Part shown: positions 19,425-29,410 of the stretch, in pieces
Position numbering within the stretch: position 1 is the stretch's first letter
How the letters are laid out: each line of letters begins with the position of its first letter
Origin: Balneolales bacterium ANBcel1
GTDB taxonomy: Bacteria > Bacteroidota > Rhodothermia > Balneolales > Natronogracilivirgulaceae
DNA length: 64,000 nucleotides
Assembly (NCBI GenBank): GCA_029688905.1
Contig: JARULB010000008.1
Location: forward strand, 1 to 64,000
Direction of reading: 5' to 3'
Notes under the pieces: generated by a model
Databases searched by the model: none
Told to the model about the DNA's origin: nothing
Seen by the model: the letters and a program-made list of their open reading frames with translations, nothing else
Program-made: the position numbers and the translations under genes

Positions 19425-19768
19425 TATTTGTTCTTTCGTTTTTATGGTCACGGAGTATAAGAAAAAAAGTAACCTCGGGTAAGGGTTGATCCGACTTTCA
19501 CCCGTGTGGTATTCAGACGTCAAACCGTTCGGAGTTACCGGAAAAAGTTTGTGCCGGCTTCCTGGGCGACCCGACCGGTCCGGCATACGGAAGTGATTCT
19601 GTAACACGTCCCGGGTTATCCGTCAGGAGCCTCTCTTTTTTGCCTCCTGCATCAACGTTTTTATTCCTCATATCGTTATTATACTTTAGTTTTCTACAAT
19701 TCTCCGATGCTCCGTGCCTGAAATTTGCACGTATCCAAAAACACACTTCATAAAACATCCTGGCGATT
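19425..19768. promoter_or_regulatory. Divergent promoter region between pepF and 2-oxoglutarate dehydrogenase
   Basis: 344 bases with no credible gene. Both neighbours start outwards, so promoters for each must lie here. A TATAAT on the minus strand (19678-19683) overlaps a TATACT on the plus strand (19680-19685), each a good -10 box. Neither has a good -35 at 17 bases. Confidence 0.45.
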
Positions 19769-22700
19769 TTGAAAAAAATAGAAGCACAATTCGGTCCGAA
19801 TGCCGCCCTCGTTGAGGATCTCTACGATCAATACCTGGAAAACCCGGAATCCGTTCCGGAATACTGGCGAACATACTTTGATGAACTGGAGAGCGAATCC
19901 GGTCCGGAATCTGCTGCAACTGAAGGCACCGCTGATCCCGCTACCGGCAAAAAGACACCGTCCGAGCCGTCGGATCTTCCCAAACGACCCAAAAACGACA
20001 AGGCTCCCGCCGCCGATCAGAAGACTTCCGCCAAAAGCGGGGCCAGGGAAAAAACGGATCAACGGGGTGATGATACGGAGAGTGAGTCCGAAGACTTTGA
20101 GTACAAACCGCTTAAGGGCGTAGCTGTCAAGCTGGCAGAGAACATGTCTCAAAGCCTTGAAGTTCCCACAGCGACTTCTCTCAGGGTGATACCTGTCAAA
20201 ATGTTGATGGAAGACCGGCGGATCATCAACAGTTACCTTGAAAAAAGGCTTCAGCCCAAAGCGACACTCACTCATTTCATCGCGTGGGCCATTATTGCCG
20301 CACTGAAGGATTTCCCGCAGCTGAACCACCATTTTGGAGAAAAAGGGGGGAAACCGGCCAGGGTCGTACCCGGCTCCGTCAACCTGGGCATCGCCATCGA
20401 CCTGCCGAACAAGGACGGCTCCCGAAATCTTGTGGTACCCAATATCAAAAAAGTGGATACCATGACCTTCCGGGAGTTTCTCGAGGCATACCACGAGTTG
20501 GTCAACCGGGCCCGCAACGGCGAGTTGGAAATTGATGACTATCTGGGCACGACCATCTCCATTACCAACCCGGGCACCATTGGAACGGTATCGTCCATGC
20601 CCCGGCTGATGAGAGGGCAGGGCGCGATAATCGCCACCGGAGCCATCAACTATCCGGCGGAGTTCCAGTCGATGTCCCAGGATCTTTTGAGCCATCTCGG
20701 TATCAGCCGTGTGATGAATATCACCTGCACCTACGATCACCGCATTATTCAGGGAGCGGAGTCAGGGTCATTCCTTGCCCGTATCCAGGAGCTTCTCTCC
20801 GGGCCTACCGAGTTTTACGAATCCATCTTTGATGAGCTGGACATTCCCTACGAGCCGATTCCCTACGGCACCGACCAGTATATTGGAGCCCTGGACGGAG
20901 GGTCCGACAAGGAAATATCCGACAAAAAGGCGGTTGCCGTCAGCCGGCTGATCGACCGGTACCGCAGACACGGGCATGTCATGGCCGAGCTTAATCCGCT
21001 CAAGTTTGGGACCGGATACAACCCCGAGCTCGATTTTCACTATCACGGGCTTACGGTATGGGACCTTGACAGGAAATTTTACCCGAGCAAACTGGGTGGT
21101 TCCGAGCAGGTCACAACACTTCGAAATATCATCGATATTCTACGGAATACCTACTGCGGACACATCGGCGCCCAGTACACTCATATTCTGGAAGTCGAGG
21201 AACGGTCCTGGCTGCGGGATACCATGGAATCCACCATGAACAATCCGGGACTCAACAAGGAGGAAAAAAGGCGAATCCTCCGCAAGCTGAATCAGGCGAG
21301 TGCCTTTGAGGAGTTCCTGCACAAGAAATATATCGGGCACAAGCGGTTCTCACTGGAAGGAGCCGATACGGTTATTCCAATGATCGATTATTTGCTGGAG
21401 CGGGCGGCCACTTATGCGGTTTCGGATGTCGTATTGGGTATGGCCCACCGTGGGCGTCTGAATGTACTGGTGAATACGCTCAACAAATCCTATCAAAAGG
21501 TATTTGCCGAATTCGAAGGCAATATCGATCCCGAGTCGGCCATGGGTACCGGTGATGTCAAGTATCATCTGGGTGCGAAATCGGTCCACAAAGCCGAGAA
21601 CGGCAATGAAATTAAACTTTTGCTCATGCCGAACCCCAGCCATCTTGAGTCGGTGAACCCGGTAGTCGAGGGGGCGGTCAGGGCTCTTCAGGATCAGAGT
21701 GATGACGAACAGGCGGATAAAAAGGTTATTCCTCTGCTCATCCATGGTGACGCCGCATTCGCCGGCCAGGGGGTTGTGGCCGAAACCCTGAACATGTCGC
21801 AGCTGGAAGGTTTTTCTACCGGTGGAACCATCCACCTTATCATCAACAACCAGATTGGTTTTACCACGTTGCCCAAGGACGGCAGATCCACGGAGTATGC
21901 ATCGGATCTGGCAAAGATGATTCTGGCTCCCATTTTCCATGTTAACGGCGATGAGCCCGAGGCGGCGATTCAAAGTATCAAGCTGGCACTCGATTATCGT
22001 CAGAAATTTGGCAAGGATGTGGTGATCGATCTGATTTGCTACCGCAAACACGGTCATAATGAGGGGGACGAGCCGGGATTTACACAACCCAGTCTCTACA
22101 AGGAAATTTACGATCATCCGAGTGTGCGCGAACGCTATACGAATGAGCTGGTGCGCCGGAAAGAATTGACAAAAGAGGAGACGCAGCAGATTTTCGAAGA
22201 ATTTGACGAGCTGCTTGAATCCGCCTTCAAAGATGCAAGAAAAGCAAAGAATGAGGGTACCTCTCCCGTTGAAATTGTCAGGCGTCATGAAAAAAAGCAG
22301 GAGGAGTGGTCCAAAGACCTGCCGGACACCCGTTTCGACATGGAGCGGCTCAAGGAAATTGGTACAAAGCTGAATACGCTGCCGCCCGATTTCGACGGGA
22401 ATCCGAAATTGCTGCGCATTCTGGCCAAGAGAAACGAAATCGTAGAAAAGAATTTGAAGAAGATCGACTGGGGGTTTGCCGAGGCGCTTGCTTTCGGCAG
22501 CCTGCTGGTGGAAGAGCGGCCTGTGAGGCTTAGCGGCCAGGACTCCGAGCGCGGCACCTTTTCCCACCGCCACTCGGTGTTACACGGAACCGAGCGGCAG
22601 CAGACATTCGTACCACTCAACAATCTTCAGGATAACCAGGCCACATTTAAGGTTTTCAACAGCCTCTTAAGCGAATTTGCCGTTTTGGGATTTGAGTTCG

Positions 22701-23518
22701 GCTACAGCAGCCTCAGGCCGCAGGCCCTGGTTCTGTGGGAAGCTCAGTTCGGCGACTTCAACAACGGCGCACAGATTATCATCGATCAGTATATCGCTGC
22801 CAGTGAAAGCAAATGGCGCCAAACAAGCGGTATCGTCATGCTGCTCCCTCACGGGTATGAAGGCCAGGGGCCGGAACACTCCTCCGCCCGTTTGGAGCGC
22901 TTCTTGCAGCTTAGTGCCAATGATAACATCCAGGTGGCCAACTGCACGACACCGGCGCAGTACTACCATTTACTGCGGCGTCAGGCCTTGAGGTCAGATA
23001 ACAAACCGCTGGTTATCATGGCTCCGAAAAGCCTCCTGCGACACTCCAAAGTGGTGGCCTCAATCGAGGAGCTGGCGGATGGTCGTTTCCAGGAAGTGAT
23101 TTCAGACCAGAGGATGAAAAGTGCCTCTGATGCCGAGAAACTGATACTGTGCTCGGGCAAGGTTTATTACGACCTGATGGATATGGTGGAAGCCGAGCAG
23201 ATTGATGATGTCGCTGTAGCCAGAGTCGAGCAGTTTTACCCGTTCCCCGATCGCGATATCGCATCCCTGATAGCATCACATGAAAATGCGGAACAGGTAG
23301 TTTGGTGCCAGGAAGAACCCCGGAATATGGGGGGATGGCAGTTCATGCAGGACCGACTCCGTCCATTGCTCAGAGAGGGGCAGGAACTTGTCTACTCCGG
23401 TCGTGCAGCATCGGCTTCACCGGCAACCGGATCCACCAGCCTCCACGCGTTTGAGCAGGAGCAGTTGGTCCGTGAAGCGCTGGGTGTTACTGCCGGAAAA
23501 GCGAAGAGCACTGCCTGA
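19769..23518 (+). CDS. Multifunctional 2-oxoglutarate dehydrogenase, E2-E1 fusion (KGD type)
   Basis: 1249 residues. The order is: an E1o N-terminal assembly segment (about 3-40, LVEDLYDQYLENPESVPEYW), a charged Pro/Ala/Lys linker (45-115), an E2 succinyltransferase catalytic domain (118-350, with DHRIIQGAESG near 322), then a full thiamine-diphosphate E1 (about 385-1249, with MAHRGRLNVLVNTL near 557 and GDAAFAGQGVVAETLNMS near 660). This is the layout of mycobacterial KGD. It decarboxylates 2-oxoglutarate in the TCA cycle and passes succinyl groups to CoA. There is no lipoyl domain, so a separate lipoyl protein and E3 are needed. Start appears to be TTG at 19769. It is monocistronic. Confidence 0.93.
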   Translation: MKKIEAQFGPNAALVEDLYDQYLENPESVPEYWRTYFDELESESGPESAATEGTADPATGKKTPSEPSDLPKRPKNDKAPAADQKTSAKSGAREKTDQRGDDTESESEDFEYKPLKGVAVKLAENMSQSLEVPTATSLRVIPVKMLMEDRRIINSYLEKRLQPKATLTHFIAWAIIAALKDFPQLNHHFGEKGGKPARVVPGSVNLGIAIDLPNKDGSRNLVVPNIKKVDTMTFREFLEAYHELVNRARNGELEIDDYLGTTISITNPGTIGTVSSMPRLMRGQGAIIATGAINYPAEFQSMSQDLLSHLGISRVMNITCTYDHRIIQGAESGSFLARIQELLSGPTEFYESIFDELDIPYEPIPYGTDQYIGALDGGSDKEISDKKAVAVSRLIDRYRRHGHVMAELNPLKFGTGYNPELDFHYHGLTVWDLDRKFYPSKLGGSEQVTTLRNIIDILRNTYCGHIGAQYTHILEVEERSWLRDTMESTMNNPGLNKEEKRRILRKLNQASAFEEFLHKKYIGHKRFSLEGADTVIPMIDYLLERAATYAVSDVVLGMAHRGRLNVLVNTLNKSYQKVFAEFEGNIDPESAMGTGDVKYHLGAKSVHKAENGNEIKLLLMPNPSHLESVNPVVEGAVRALQDQSDDEQADKKVIPLLIHGDAAFAGQGVVAETLNMSQLEGFSTGGTIHLIINNQIGFTTLPKDGRSTEYASDLAKMILAPIFHVNGDEPEAAIQSIKLALDYRQKFGKDVVIDLICYRKHGHNEGDEPGFTQPSLYKEIYDHPSVRERYTNELVRRKELTKEETQQIFEEFDELLESAFKDARKAKNEGTSPVEIVRRHEKKQEEWSKDLPDTRFDMERLKEIGTKLNTLPPDFDGNPKLLRILAKRNEIVEKNLKKIDWGFAEALAFGSLLVEERPVRLSGQDSERGTFSHRHSVLHGTERQQTFVPLNNLQDNQATFKVFNSLLSEFAVLGFEFGYSSLRPQALVLWEAQFGDFNNGAQIIIDQYIAASESKWRQTSGIVMLLPHGYEGQGPEHSSARLERFLQLSANDNIQVANCTTPAQYYHLLRRQALRSDNKPLVIMAPKSLLRHSKVVASIEELADGRFQEVISDQRMKSASDAEKLILCSGKVYYDLMDMVEAEQIDDVAVARVEQFYPFPDRDIASLIASHENAEQVVWCQEEPRNMGGWQFMQDRLRPLLREGQELVYSGRAASASPATGSTSLHAFEQEQLVREALGVTAGKAKSTA

Positions 23519-23647
23519 ACCGTACTGTAAATCTGGTCTCTGCAGGCTGGCATGCGAAGCCGGCCAGACAATCGACCGCAGTACCGGGCAAGGCCGATGA
23601 TCCACTCTCAGGCCCAGCCATACCAGGCTTTTTTGTCGGCTTTTCCG

Positions 23648-24547
23648 TTACCTTAAACCACCAGGTATGCCCTTGCAGATTCTGCTGACGGCGTCGTGGC
23701 TGTGCAGGCTCTCCATGTGCGAACAGCGCACAACGAAATCCCGAATCTCCTCCTGCTTGTCGAGGCGCTCATACACCAGCCGGGCGGCATCTTCGACAAA
23801 TTTTTGATAGGCGCCATTCAATTCGGCGAAAGCCTGCTCATCCTCGCGCTTAACCATCACCTGGGTCTCTGTTTTGAGCGCCTCCCTCAACAGGGAGATC
23901 AGTTTTTCGGGATGGACGTACTCATGGCACTCCACCGTAACGTTGGTAACACTCCGCTGGCTGTGGGATATGGCCGCTACATCTCTCATTTCGCGGGCAT
24001 GCTCCGCCAGCTCGTAAGAGCACGGGCAGGCGCTGCTGTATTCAAAATCAATATTCATGTACTTCCGCATAGCCCCGTTCTCGTCCATATGGCCCTCAAA
24101 TGATACCGGATAGTACTGATAACCACTTAGGCCAGATCTGAGGCTTTCCTGAAGCAGTGGGTAATTGACGCTCAGCCGTACATGGCTCTCACGGCTTTTC
24201 AGGTTCTCACGATAAGCTCTGAGAATATATTCCAACACCTCCTGCGAAACGATATCATCCTTGAAATCATAGAATGAGCGCATAATACGGCTCATATTGA
24301 TGCCTTTTTTTCCGGCATCCAGACTCACATAGCCATCAACGGATGTCTCCAGCGTGAGGATTTCGCCGTCCAGGCGACGATATTTCATTGGAAGGCGGAA
24401 GTTTGATATTCCAACCTGCTGGATAGGAACATTCGCCCCTTCAATAAGCGAAGCCGGTCCGTTTTGCAAATCAGGCAAGCTGCTTTTATAAGCATCTGAA
24501 AGCGTGAATGTGGGATCGTAAAAGCGTTTCAAATTATAGGTGCTCAT
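23648..24547 (-). CDS. folE2: GTP cyclohydrolase FolE2 (type IB)
   Basis: 299 residues, usual length for the COG1469 family. FolE2 makes dihydroneopterin triphosphate from GTP, the first step of folate and of queuosine precursor synthesis, and unlike FolE1 does not depend on zinc. Recognisable segments are VGISNFRLPM near 47, DAGKKGINMSR near 77, and the SACPCSYELAEHAREM segment near 170 with the metal/active-site cysteine. It is 20 bases after the queD-like gene and belongs to its operon. No FolE1 is visible in the window. Confidence 0.94.
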   Translation of the reverse strand: MSTYNLKRFYDPTFTLSDAYKSSLPDLQNGPASLIEGANVPIQQVGISNFRLPMKYRRLDGEILTLETSVDGYVSLDAGKKGINMSRIMRSFYDFKDDIVSQEVLEYILRAYRENLKSRESHVRLSVNYPLLQESLRSGLSGYQYYPVSFEGHMDENGAMRKYMNIDFEYSSACPCSYELAEHAREMRDVAAISHSQRSVTNVTVECHEYVHPEKLISLLREALKTETQVMVKREDEQAFAELNGAYQKFVEDAARLVYERLDKQEEIRDFVVRCSHMESLHSHDAVSRICKGIPGGLR

Positions 24548-24567
24548 TGGGATGTATAAATCGTAGG

Positions 24568-24987
24568 TTAAACGTCACGGTACTCCGCTATATTCCTTTC
24601 CGTTTCATACAGCTTCACCGAATAGAGCGAACCTTCGTAGCACAGTTCACGAACATCGCCGTGCAGTTCCATGAAGAAAGCTTGCGCCAGGTTCTCCGCC
24701 GAGGGTATCACTCCCTGCAAGAAATCCACATCCAGATTGAGGTTTTTGTGGTCGCATTTGATGATAATCCGTTCCTGGATCCGTTCTTTCAACTTGCCCA
24801 AATCGATTACATATCCGGTTTCGGGGTCCGGCTTTCCGGCCACGGTCACTTCAATAACATAGTTGTGGCCGTGCCAGTTGGGGTGGTTGCATGGCCCGAA
24901 TGTCTCACGATTCCATGAATCGCTTTTTTCGGGATTATGCAATCTGTGGGCGGCAGTAAAGTGCTCTTTGCGGGTTACGAATATCAC
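24568..24987 (-). CDS. queD: 6-carboxytetrahydropterin synthase / 6-pyruvoyl tetrahydropterin synthase family
   Basis: 139 residues. It has the zinc-binding His of FTAAHRLH and the HGH pair of CNHPNWHGHNYVIEV, with the Cys three residues before His as in QueD/PTPS enzymes. The late catalytic segment SAENLAQAFF and the final ETERNIAEY glutamate are also present. The family converts dihydroneopterin triphosphate, the FolE product, to 6-carboxytetrahydropterin (queuosine path) or 6-pyruvoyl tetrahydropterin. Sequence alone does not fully separate these. Start is GTG at 24985-24987. Its place directly before folE2 supports a two-step pathway unit. Confidence 0.9.
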   Translation of the reverse strand: MIFVTRKEHFTAAHRLHNPEKSDSWNRETFGPCNHPNWHGHNYVIEVTVAGKPDPETGYVIDLGKLKERIQERIIIKCDHKNLNLDVDFLQGVIPSAENLAQAFFMELHGDVRELCYEGSLYSVKLYETERNIAEYRDV

Positions 24988-25077
24988 GGTCGGTTAACTG
25001 TCTATTGTGATTAGCGGAAATACGACAACACAAAAGCATCACCCACGGTTCCTGCGGTGCAATTCATACACTGTTTT

Positions 25078-27081
25078 TTATTGCTGCTCCGCCTTGTCCC
25101 CGCTCTCGGTACCCGGACCTTGAAGCTCCATCTCATCACGGCGAGATGTTTGAGGATATCTGCCTACTGGTCGTTCTCCAAGCAAATCAATCAGTTCACG
25201 GGATCCCATAATCTCCTTTTCCAGCAGTGTTTCGGAGAGAGCTACCAGCATTTCTTTCTTGTCCAGCAAAAGCTTCCTGGTTCTATCAAGGTTGCGCCTG
25301 ATAATACTCTGCACAGCGCTGTCGATCCTCTCGGCCGTCCGTTCGGAATATTTTTTTCCAAAACCGAATCCACTGTCGTCTGCCGAGGAGTCGTGGAATG
25401 ACATATACCCGAGTTCGTCGCCCATTCCGTATTCCGTAACCATCGCATAGGCCAGCGCGGAAACACGTTCCAGGTCGTTTCTGGCGCCTGTGGATACTTT
25501 TCCGAAGATAATCTCTTCCGAAACCCGGCCTCCAAGCAGGGCACAGATTTTGTCATCCAGCTCTTCGGTCGTCATGAGAAACCGGTCTTCGAGCGGCGTT
25601 TGAAGCGTGTAGCCCAAAGCGGCAAACCCGCGGGGCACAATGCTCACTTTCATGACGGGATCGGTGTGCTCCAGATACCAGCCGACGACGGCATGGCCCG
25701 CTTCGTGATAGGCGATCACCCGGCGTTCATCCGGACTGATGATCTTGTTCTTCTTTTCGAGTCCGGCTACGACCCGTTCGATGGCATCCTGAAAATCAAT
25801 CATTTCAATCGCCGTTTTATCTCTGCGGGAAGCCAGCAGGGCCGCTTCATTACACATGTTTGCCAGTTCGGCACCGGCGAATCCTGGTGTTTGGGAGGCC
25901 AAAAGGTGCAGATCCACATTATCCGAAATAGTCAGTTTCTTGGTATGAACCTCAAGAACCTCCTTCCGGCCGTTCAGATCGGGTTTATCGACAAGGATCT
26001 GACGATCGAAACGACCCGGCCGCATGAGCGCCGAGTCCAGCACATCGGGCCGGTTGGTGGCTGCCATAATGATCACACCCTTATCGGTATTAAAACCATC
26101 CATCTCCGCCAGCAACTGATTCAGCGTATTCTCCCGCTCGTCGTTGGAGCCGGTAACCTGATTCTTGCCGCGACTCCGGCCTATGGCGTCAATTTCATCA
26201 ATAAATATGATGCAGGGGGCTTTCTCCTTGGCCTCCTTGAACAAATCGCGAACACGGGATGCTCCCACACCGACAAACATCTCAACAAAGTCGGATCCGC
26301 TCAGGCTGAAAAACGGGACGTTGGCCTCGCCCGCCGTCGCCTTTCCCAGCATGGTTTTTCCGGTTCCGGGCGGCCCTACCAGCAACACCCCTTTGGGAAT
26401 ATTGCCTCCCAGCCGGGTAAACTTCTGGGGATCCTTCAGGAAAGCCACCACTTCCTCTACCTCTTCCTTGGCCTCTTCCAGGCCGGCTACATCCTTGAAT
26501 GTGATTCCATCGTCGCTTTGATGGTCGTACAGAGCCGCCTTGCTTTTGCCGATATTCATCATCTGTGAACCGGGGTTCATCCGGCGGAAAATGAATATCC
26601 ACAAGGCGATGAGCAGAATCAACGGAATCATCCAGATAAAAAGTCCGCTGAACCAATTGTCGCTGATTTTCGCATCATACGCCACCTGATGTTCGTCCAG
26701 CAGTGGACGAATTTCATCGCCCTCGATCATGGTCAGTTTGAAGGGGTAGGTTGGCGGCTCCTCCTCGGCCATTCCGAACCAGTTAAAATCGGAGGTTTCC
26801 TCAAACGTAACATGCCCCTCATTGACGGCATCCGAATGATAATAGCCCTCGATATACTTGCCGTCGATAACGGTAACACTTTCCACATAACCCTTTTTCA
26901 CGTGATCCAGAAAAGTGCTGTAACTTATGGTTTTCACGCCATCGGGAAACAGCGACAGATATGGAACCGTCAGGAGAAGCAGAAGTATCACTACATAGAA
27001 CCAGATGGACAGGCGAGGGCCTTTGCGTCCGTTCTTCCCTGCGTTCTTTTTTCCGGATGCCCGGTTTTTTTTATCTGACAT
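25078..27081 (-). CDS. ftsH: ATP-dependent zinc metalloprotease FtsH
   Basis: 667 residues. A Lys/Arg-rich N-terminus precedes a first membrane span (about 26-46). A periplasmic domain and second span (about 146-166) follow, then the AAA domain with Walker A GPPGTGKT near 238, Walker B IIFIDEID and the arginine-finger region MRPGRFD. The M41 protease has HEAGH near 457. FtsH is a membrane-anchored hexamer that degrades membrane proteins and unstable regulators. It starts with ATG at 27081, 111 bases after thiL, and is followed after 90 bases by queD on the same strand. Confidence 0.97.
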   Translation of the reverse strand: MSDKKNRASGKKNAGKNGRKGPRLSIWFYVVILLLLLTVPYLSLFPDGVKTISYSTFLDHVKKGYVESVTVIDGKYIEGYYHSDAVNEGHVTFEETSDFNWFGMAEEEPPTYPFKLTMIEGDEIRPLLDEHQVAYDAKISDNWFSGLFIWMIPLILLIALWIFIFRRMNPGSQMMNIGKSKAALYDHQSDDGITFKDVAGLEEAKEEVEEVVAFLKDPQKFTRLGGNIPKGVLLVGPPGTGKTMLGKATAGEANVPFFSLSGSDFVEMFVGVGASRVRDLFKEAKEKAPCIIFIDEIDAIGRSRGKNQVTGSNDERENTLNQLLAEMDGFNTDKGVIIMAATNRPDVLDSALMRPGRFDRQILVDKPDLNGRKEVLEVHTKKLTISDNVDLHLLASQTPGFAGAELANMCNEAALLASRRDKTAIEMIDFQDAIERVVAGLEKKNKIISPDERRVIAYHEAGHAVVGWYLEHTDPVMKVSIVPRGFAALGYTLQTPLEDRFLMTTEELDDKICALLGGRVSEEIIFGKVSTGARNDLERVSALAYAMVTEYGMGDELGYMSFHDSSADDSGFGFGKKYSERTAERIDSAVQSIIRRNLDRTRKLLLDKKEMLVALSETLLEKEIMGSRELIDLLGERPVGRYPQTSRRDEMELQGPGTESGDKAEQQ

Positions 27082-27192
27082 GGCGATATCTGCCTTTGAC
27101 TCGGGTTTAGCTCTTCAATACGGCACGGGGTGGTTCGTAAGTAGCGCGCTGTAATGATGACAGCAGCAGGAGCCAAAAGATACGTTATTTTC

Positions 27193-28209
27193 CTATTCCG
27201 GTTCGAAGGATATGACATCCCCTTCCGCCGATTGCATTTCAATCTTCCCGCCATCGTCTGTGACTTTCCCTATAACGGCAAAATTACTGAAATGTTCGGC
27301 CAGGCGGGTCACTTCTTTTTCCCCGGCGGTGAAGAGCAGTTCAAAATCCTCTCCTCCGTACAGAGCATATTTATCCACGTCTTCTTTCATTTCATCGGCA
27401 GCCTGTCGTGTTTGAAGATCTATCGGAATGGCGGCCTGATAGATATATGCGCCTGTCCTGGAATCTGCAAAAAGCCGGTTTAGATCATGAATCAAGCCCT
27501 GACTTATATCCACCATGGAGGAGGGTATTATCTGATGTTCCCGGAAGATGGAGATGACATCTTTTCGCGCAACGGGTACAAGCTGGCGCTTTACAATATA
27601 GTCCCAGTCGGATAAATCCGGCTGCATCACCGGGTCCTGCGAATCCTCCCAGTGTTTCTTCTCCCTAAGGAGGATTTTAAGGCCGGCAAGCGCGCCGCCC
27701 AGATCACCGGTAACACAAATGGCATCATCCCTCCGGGCTCCCCTGTTATAAGTAATGCTTTCCTTCTCAACTACACCGTATGCCGTCACGGAGATTACAA
27801 GCGCATTGTGGGATCCTGTCAGATCCCCGCCCGCCAGCTGGCACGCGTAATCGGAACAGGCCATGCCGATCCCCTTGTAAAGCTCCTCAATCATTTCCAC
27901 CGTTATCCTGTTCGGAATACCGAGGTTGACCAGTACCGCTTCGGGCCGGCCGTTCATGGCGTAGATATCACTTACAGCCGCCGATATTGCTTTGGCGCCA
28001 ACCTGATGAAACGGCATAAATGAAAGATCAAATTCTACACCTTCGACAAAAGTTTCGCTGGAAACAAGTGAATATGAGTGTTCGTCTTTTTCCAGGACAG
28101 CGGCATCGTCGCCGATACCCTGGATCACCAGATCGGAACGCCAACCAGCAGAGGCACTCAGTTTTCTGATCAGGCCCTGACGCCCGATATCCGATATCTT
28201 TTTATTCAT
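27193..28209 (-). CDS. thiL: Thiamine-monophosphate kinase
   Basis: 338 residues from ATG 28207-28209, the usual length. ThiL phosphorylates thiamine phosphate to the active thiamine diphosphate cofactor, used among others by the E1 domain encoded at 19769-23518. Family motifs are IQGIGDDAAVL near 30, LAGGDLTGSHNALVISV near 125, and YALYGGEDFELLFT near 275. The frame stays open to 28260 but the first 17 residues match nothing expected, so the inner ATG is chosen. Confidence 0.94.
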   Translation of the reverse strand: MNKKISDIGRQGLIRKLSASAGWRSDLVIQGIGDDAAVLEKDEHSYSLVSSETFVEGVEFDLSFMPFHQVGAKAISAAVSDIYAMNGRPEAVLVNLGIPNRITVEMIEELYKGIGMACSDYACQLAGGDLTGSHNALVISVTAYGVVEKESITYNRGARRDDAICVTGDLGGALAGLKILLREKKHWEDSQDPVMQPDLSDWDYIVKRQLVPVARKDVISIFREHQIIPSSMVDISQGLIHDLNRLFADSRTGAYIYQAAIPIDLQTRQAADEMKEDVDKYALYGGEDFELLFTAGEKEVTRLAEHFSNFAVIGKVTDDGGKIEMQSAEGDVISFEPE

Positions 28210-28265
28210 AAGATGAGCCTTGAAAGTGGAGTGTATTGCCCGGTTTCGGCAATACCTCATGAAAC

Positions 28266-28302
28266 GAAAAAAAAGGCAACCCGGAACAATCCAGGTTGCC
28301 TT
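28266..28302 (-). terminator. Rho-independent terminator after the ExbB/ExbD operon
   Basis: Arms AAGGCAACC and GGTTGCCTT flank a short loop, and on the minus strand the stem is followed by eight T residues. It lies 65 bases after the last exbD stop and before thiL, separating the two units. Confidence 0.9.
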
Positions 28303-28367
28303 CAGAATACAACATCCGGTACCATTCGCTTTACAGCTAAAGCAGCGTTAGCACCAGTGGGAAAGAA

Positions 28368-28826
28368 TTACATTGGAGCACCTTCTCCGCGCAGCGTAGA
28401 GTAATTGATACGCAGGGTTCCGGCCTCGCGCAACTCCTGCTGCACATCACTGACCACGCCCATCTCGGACTCCTCGTCAACCCGGAGGGATACAATGAGA
28501 CGGGGCTCTTCCATCAGTTTATCGTACATCAAATTCCGGATGGCATAGATATCGTCGATCAAAGCGTCGTCAATCTGCACGCGAGTCTGACCATAACGGC
28601 CACCACCAAGAATTTCCGGTCCGATATAGATGTAGCTGACCAGTCGTTTCTGCTCAATTTTTTCAATGTTGTCGGCACGGGTAAAATCTACCCTGACCTG
28701 AAGCTCCACCTCGCGCAATACCGTTACCACCATGAAGAAGATGAGCAACATGAAGATGATATCCGGCATGGCAGCGGTAGGAACCTGCTGCTTGGTCTGT
28801 GCCTGTTTTTTTTGAAATTTTGACAT
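28368..28826 (-). CDS. exbD: ExbD/TolR-family proton-motive protein (second ExbD)
   Basis: 152 residues with a short cytoplasmic N-terminus, one membrane span (about 20-42; PDIIFMLLIFFMVVTVL carries the critical Asp at its start) and a periplasmic domain. ExbD works with the ExbB channel to convert proton flow into work on TonB or a similar protein. It is the last gene of the ExbB operon, 18 bases after another ExbD. Two different ExbD proteins per ExbB are common in Bacteroidota relatives and may form a heteromeric rotor. Confidence 0.93.
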   Translation of the reverse strand: MSKFQKKQAQTKQQVPTAAMPDIIFMLLIFFMVVTVLREVELQVRVDFTRADNIEKIEQKRLVSYIYIGPEILGGGRYGQTRVQIDDALIDDIYAIRNLMYDKLMEEPRLIVSLRVDEESEMGVVSDVQQELREAGTLRINYSTLRGEGAPM

Positions 28827-28844
28827 AATTACATCAACAAATTA

Positions 28845-29402
28845 TTATGAACCGGGATCTGGTTCAGCAAGGGATATGTTCTGAGGATACATTTCGCGAA
28901 TGACGTTGTCTTCCCTGGGAACACGATTTGTGTACTCGCGATAGGAGATTCCAAACTCCCTTTGCGCAGCCTCGTTGCGCAATTGCCGATATGCCCCGAT
29001 CACCTCGTCAAGCATATCGATATAGATCTCGTAAGAGGTCTGGCGATCGGTCTTGATAGAGACAATGGCTTGCCGCGGAGACTCGGCCAGATTCGGATCC
29101 TGAGCCCGGTTCTCGTTATCCACAAAATCCATGACCAGTTGCTGTACTTCAGCCAGGCTGGCGGGCTCCTCATTGATCAGAATCAGCCCCTGGGCGTTGA
29201 CGAGAATGTTCATGAGATTACGTTCCCGGATTGGAGGCGGCTCCTGTTCCGGATCCGGCGGCGGGGGCAGCTGCATCCCGATACCGGTATCAACGTCGAT
29301 CGTCGTGACAACAAGGAAGAAAATCAGGAGCAGGAAGGCGATATCCGCCATCCCTGCCTGAGGTACTTCCGCTGTCTCACGTGAGCGTTTTTTTAGAAGC
29401 AT
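28845..29402 (-). CDS. exbD: ExbD/TolR-family proton-motive protein (first ExbD)
   Basis: 185 residues. A short basic N-terminus with PQAGMADIAFLLLIFFLVVTTI forms the single span, with the proton-path Asp in MADIAF. A Pro/Glu-rich stretch (PPPPDPEQEPPPIRERN, about 48-64) leads to the periplasmic domain. It follows the 89-residue membrane protein by 8 bases and precedes the second exbD by 18. It differs clearly from the second copy in the periplasmic part, so the two are old paralogues, not a recent duplication. Confidence 0.93.
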   Translation of the reverse strand: MLLKKRSRETAEVPQAGMADIAFLLLIFFLVVTTIDVDTGIGMQLPPPPDPEQEPPPIRERNLMNILVNAQGLILINEEPASLAEVQQLVMDFVDNENRAQDPNLAESPRQAIVSIKTDRQTSYEIYIDMLDEVIGAYRQLRNEAAQREFGISYREYTNRVPREDNVIREMYPQNISLAEPDPGS

Positions 29403-29410
29403 ATCTGAAT

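Noticed and set aside
19425-19607. N-terminal extension of pepF by 61 codons
   Set aside because: The added residues have no family similarity and the inner ATG at 19424 fits the standard PepF start.
19748-20740. 330-codon minus-strand frame opposite the 2-oxoglutarate dehydrogenase
   Set aside because: Antisense shadow; no recognisable domain and the sense strand encodes a well-known enzyme.
21350-22573. 407-codon minus-strand frame opposite the E1 domain
   Set aside because: Antisense shadow of the same enzyme gene, without any family motif.
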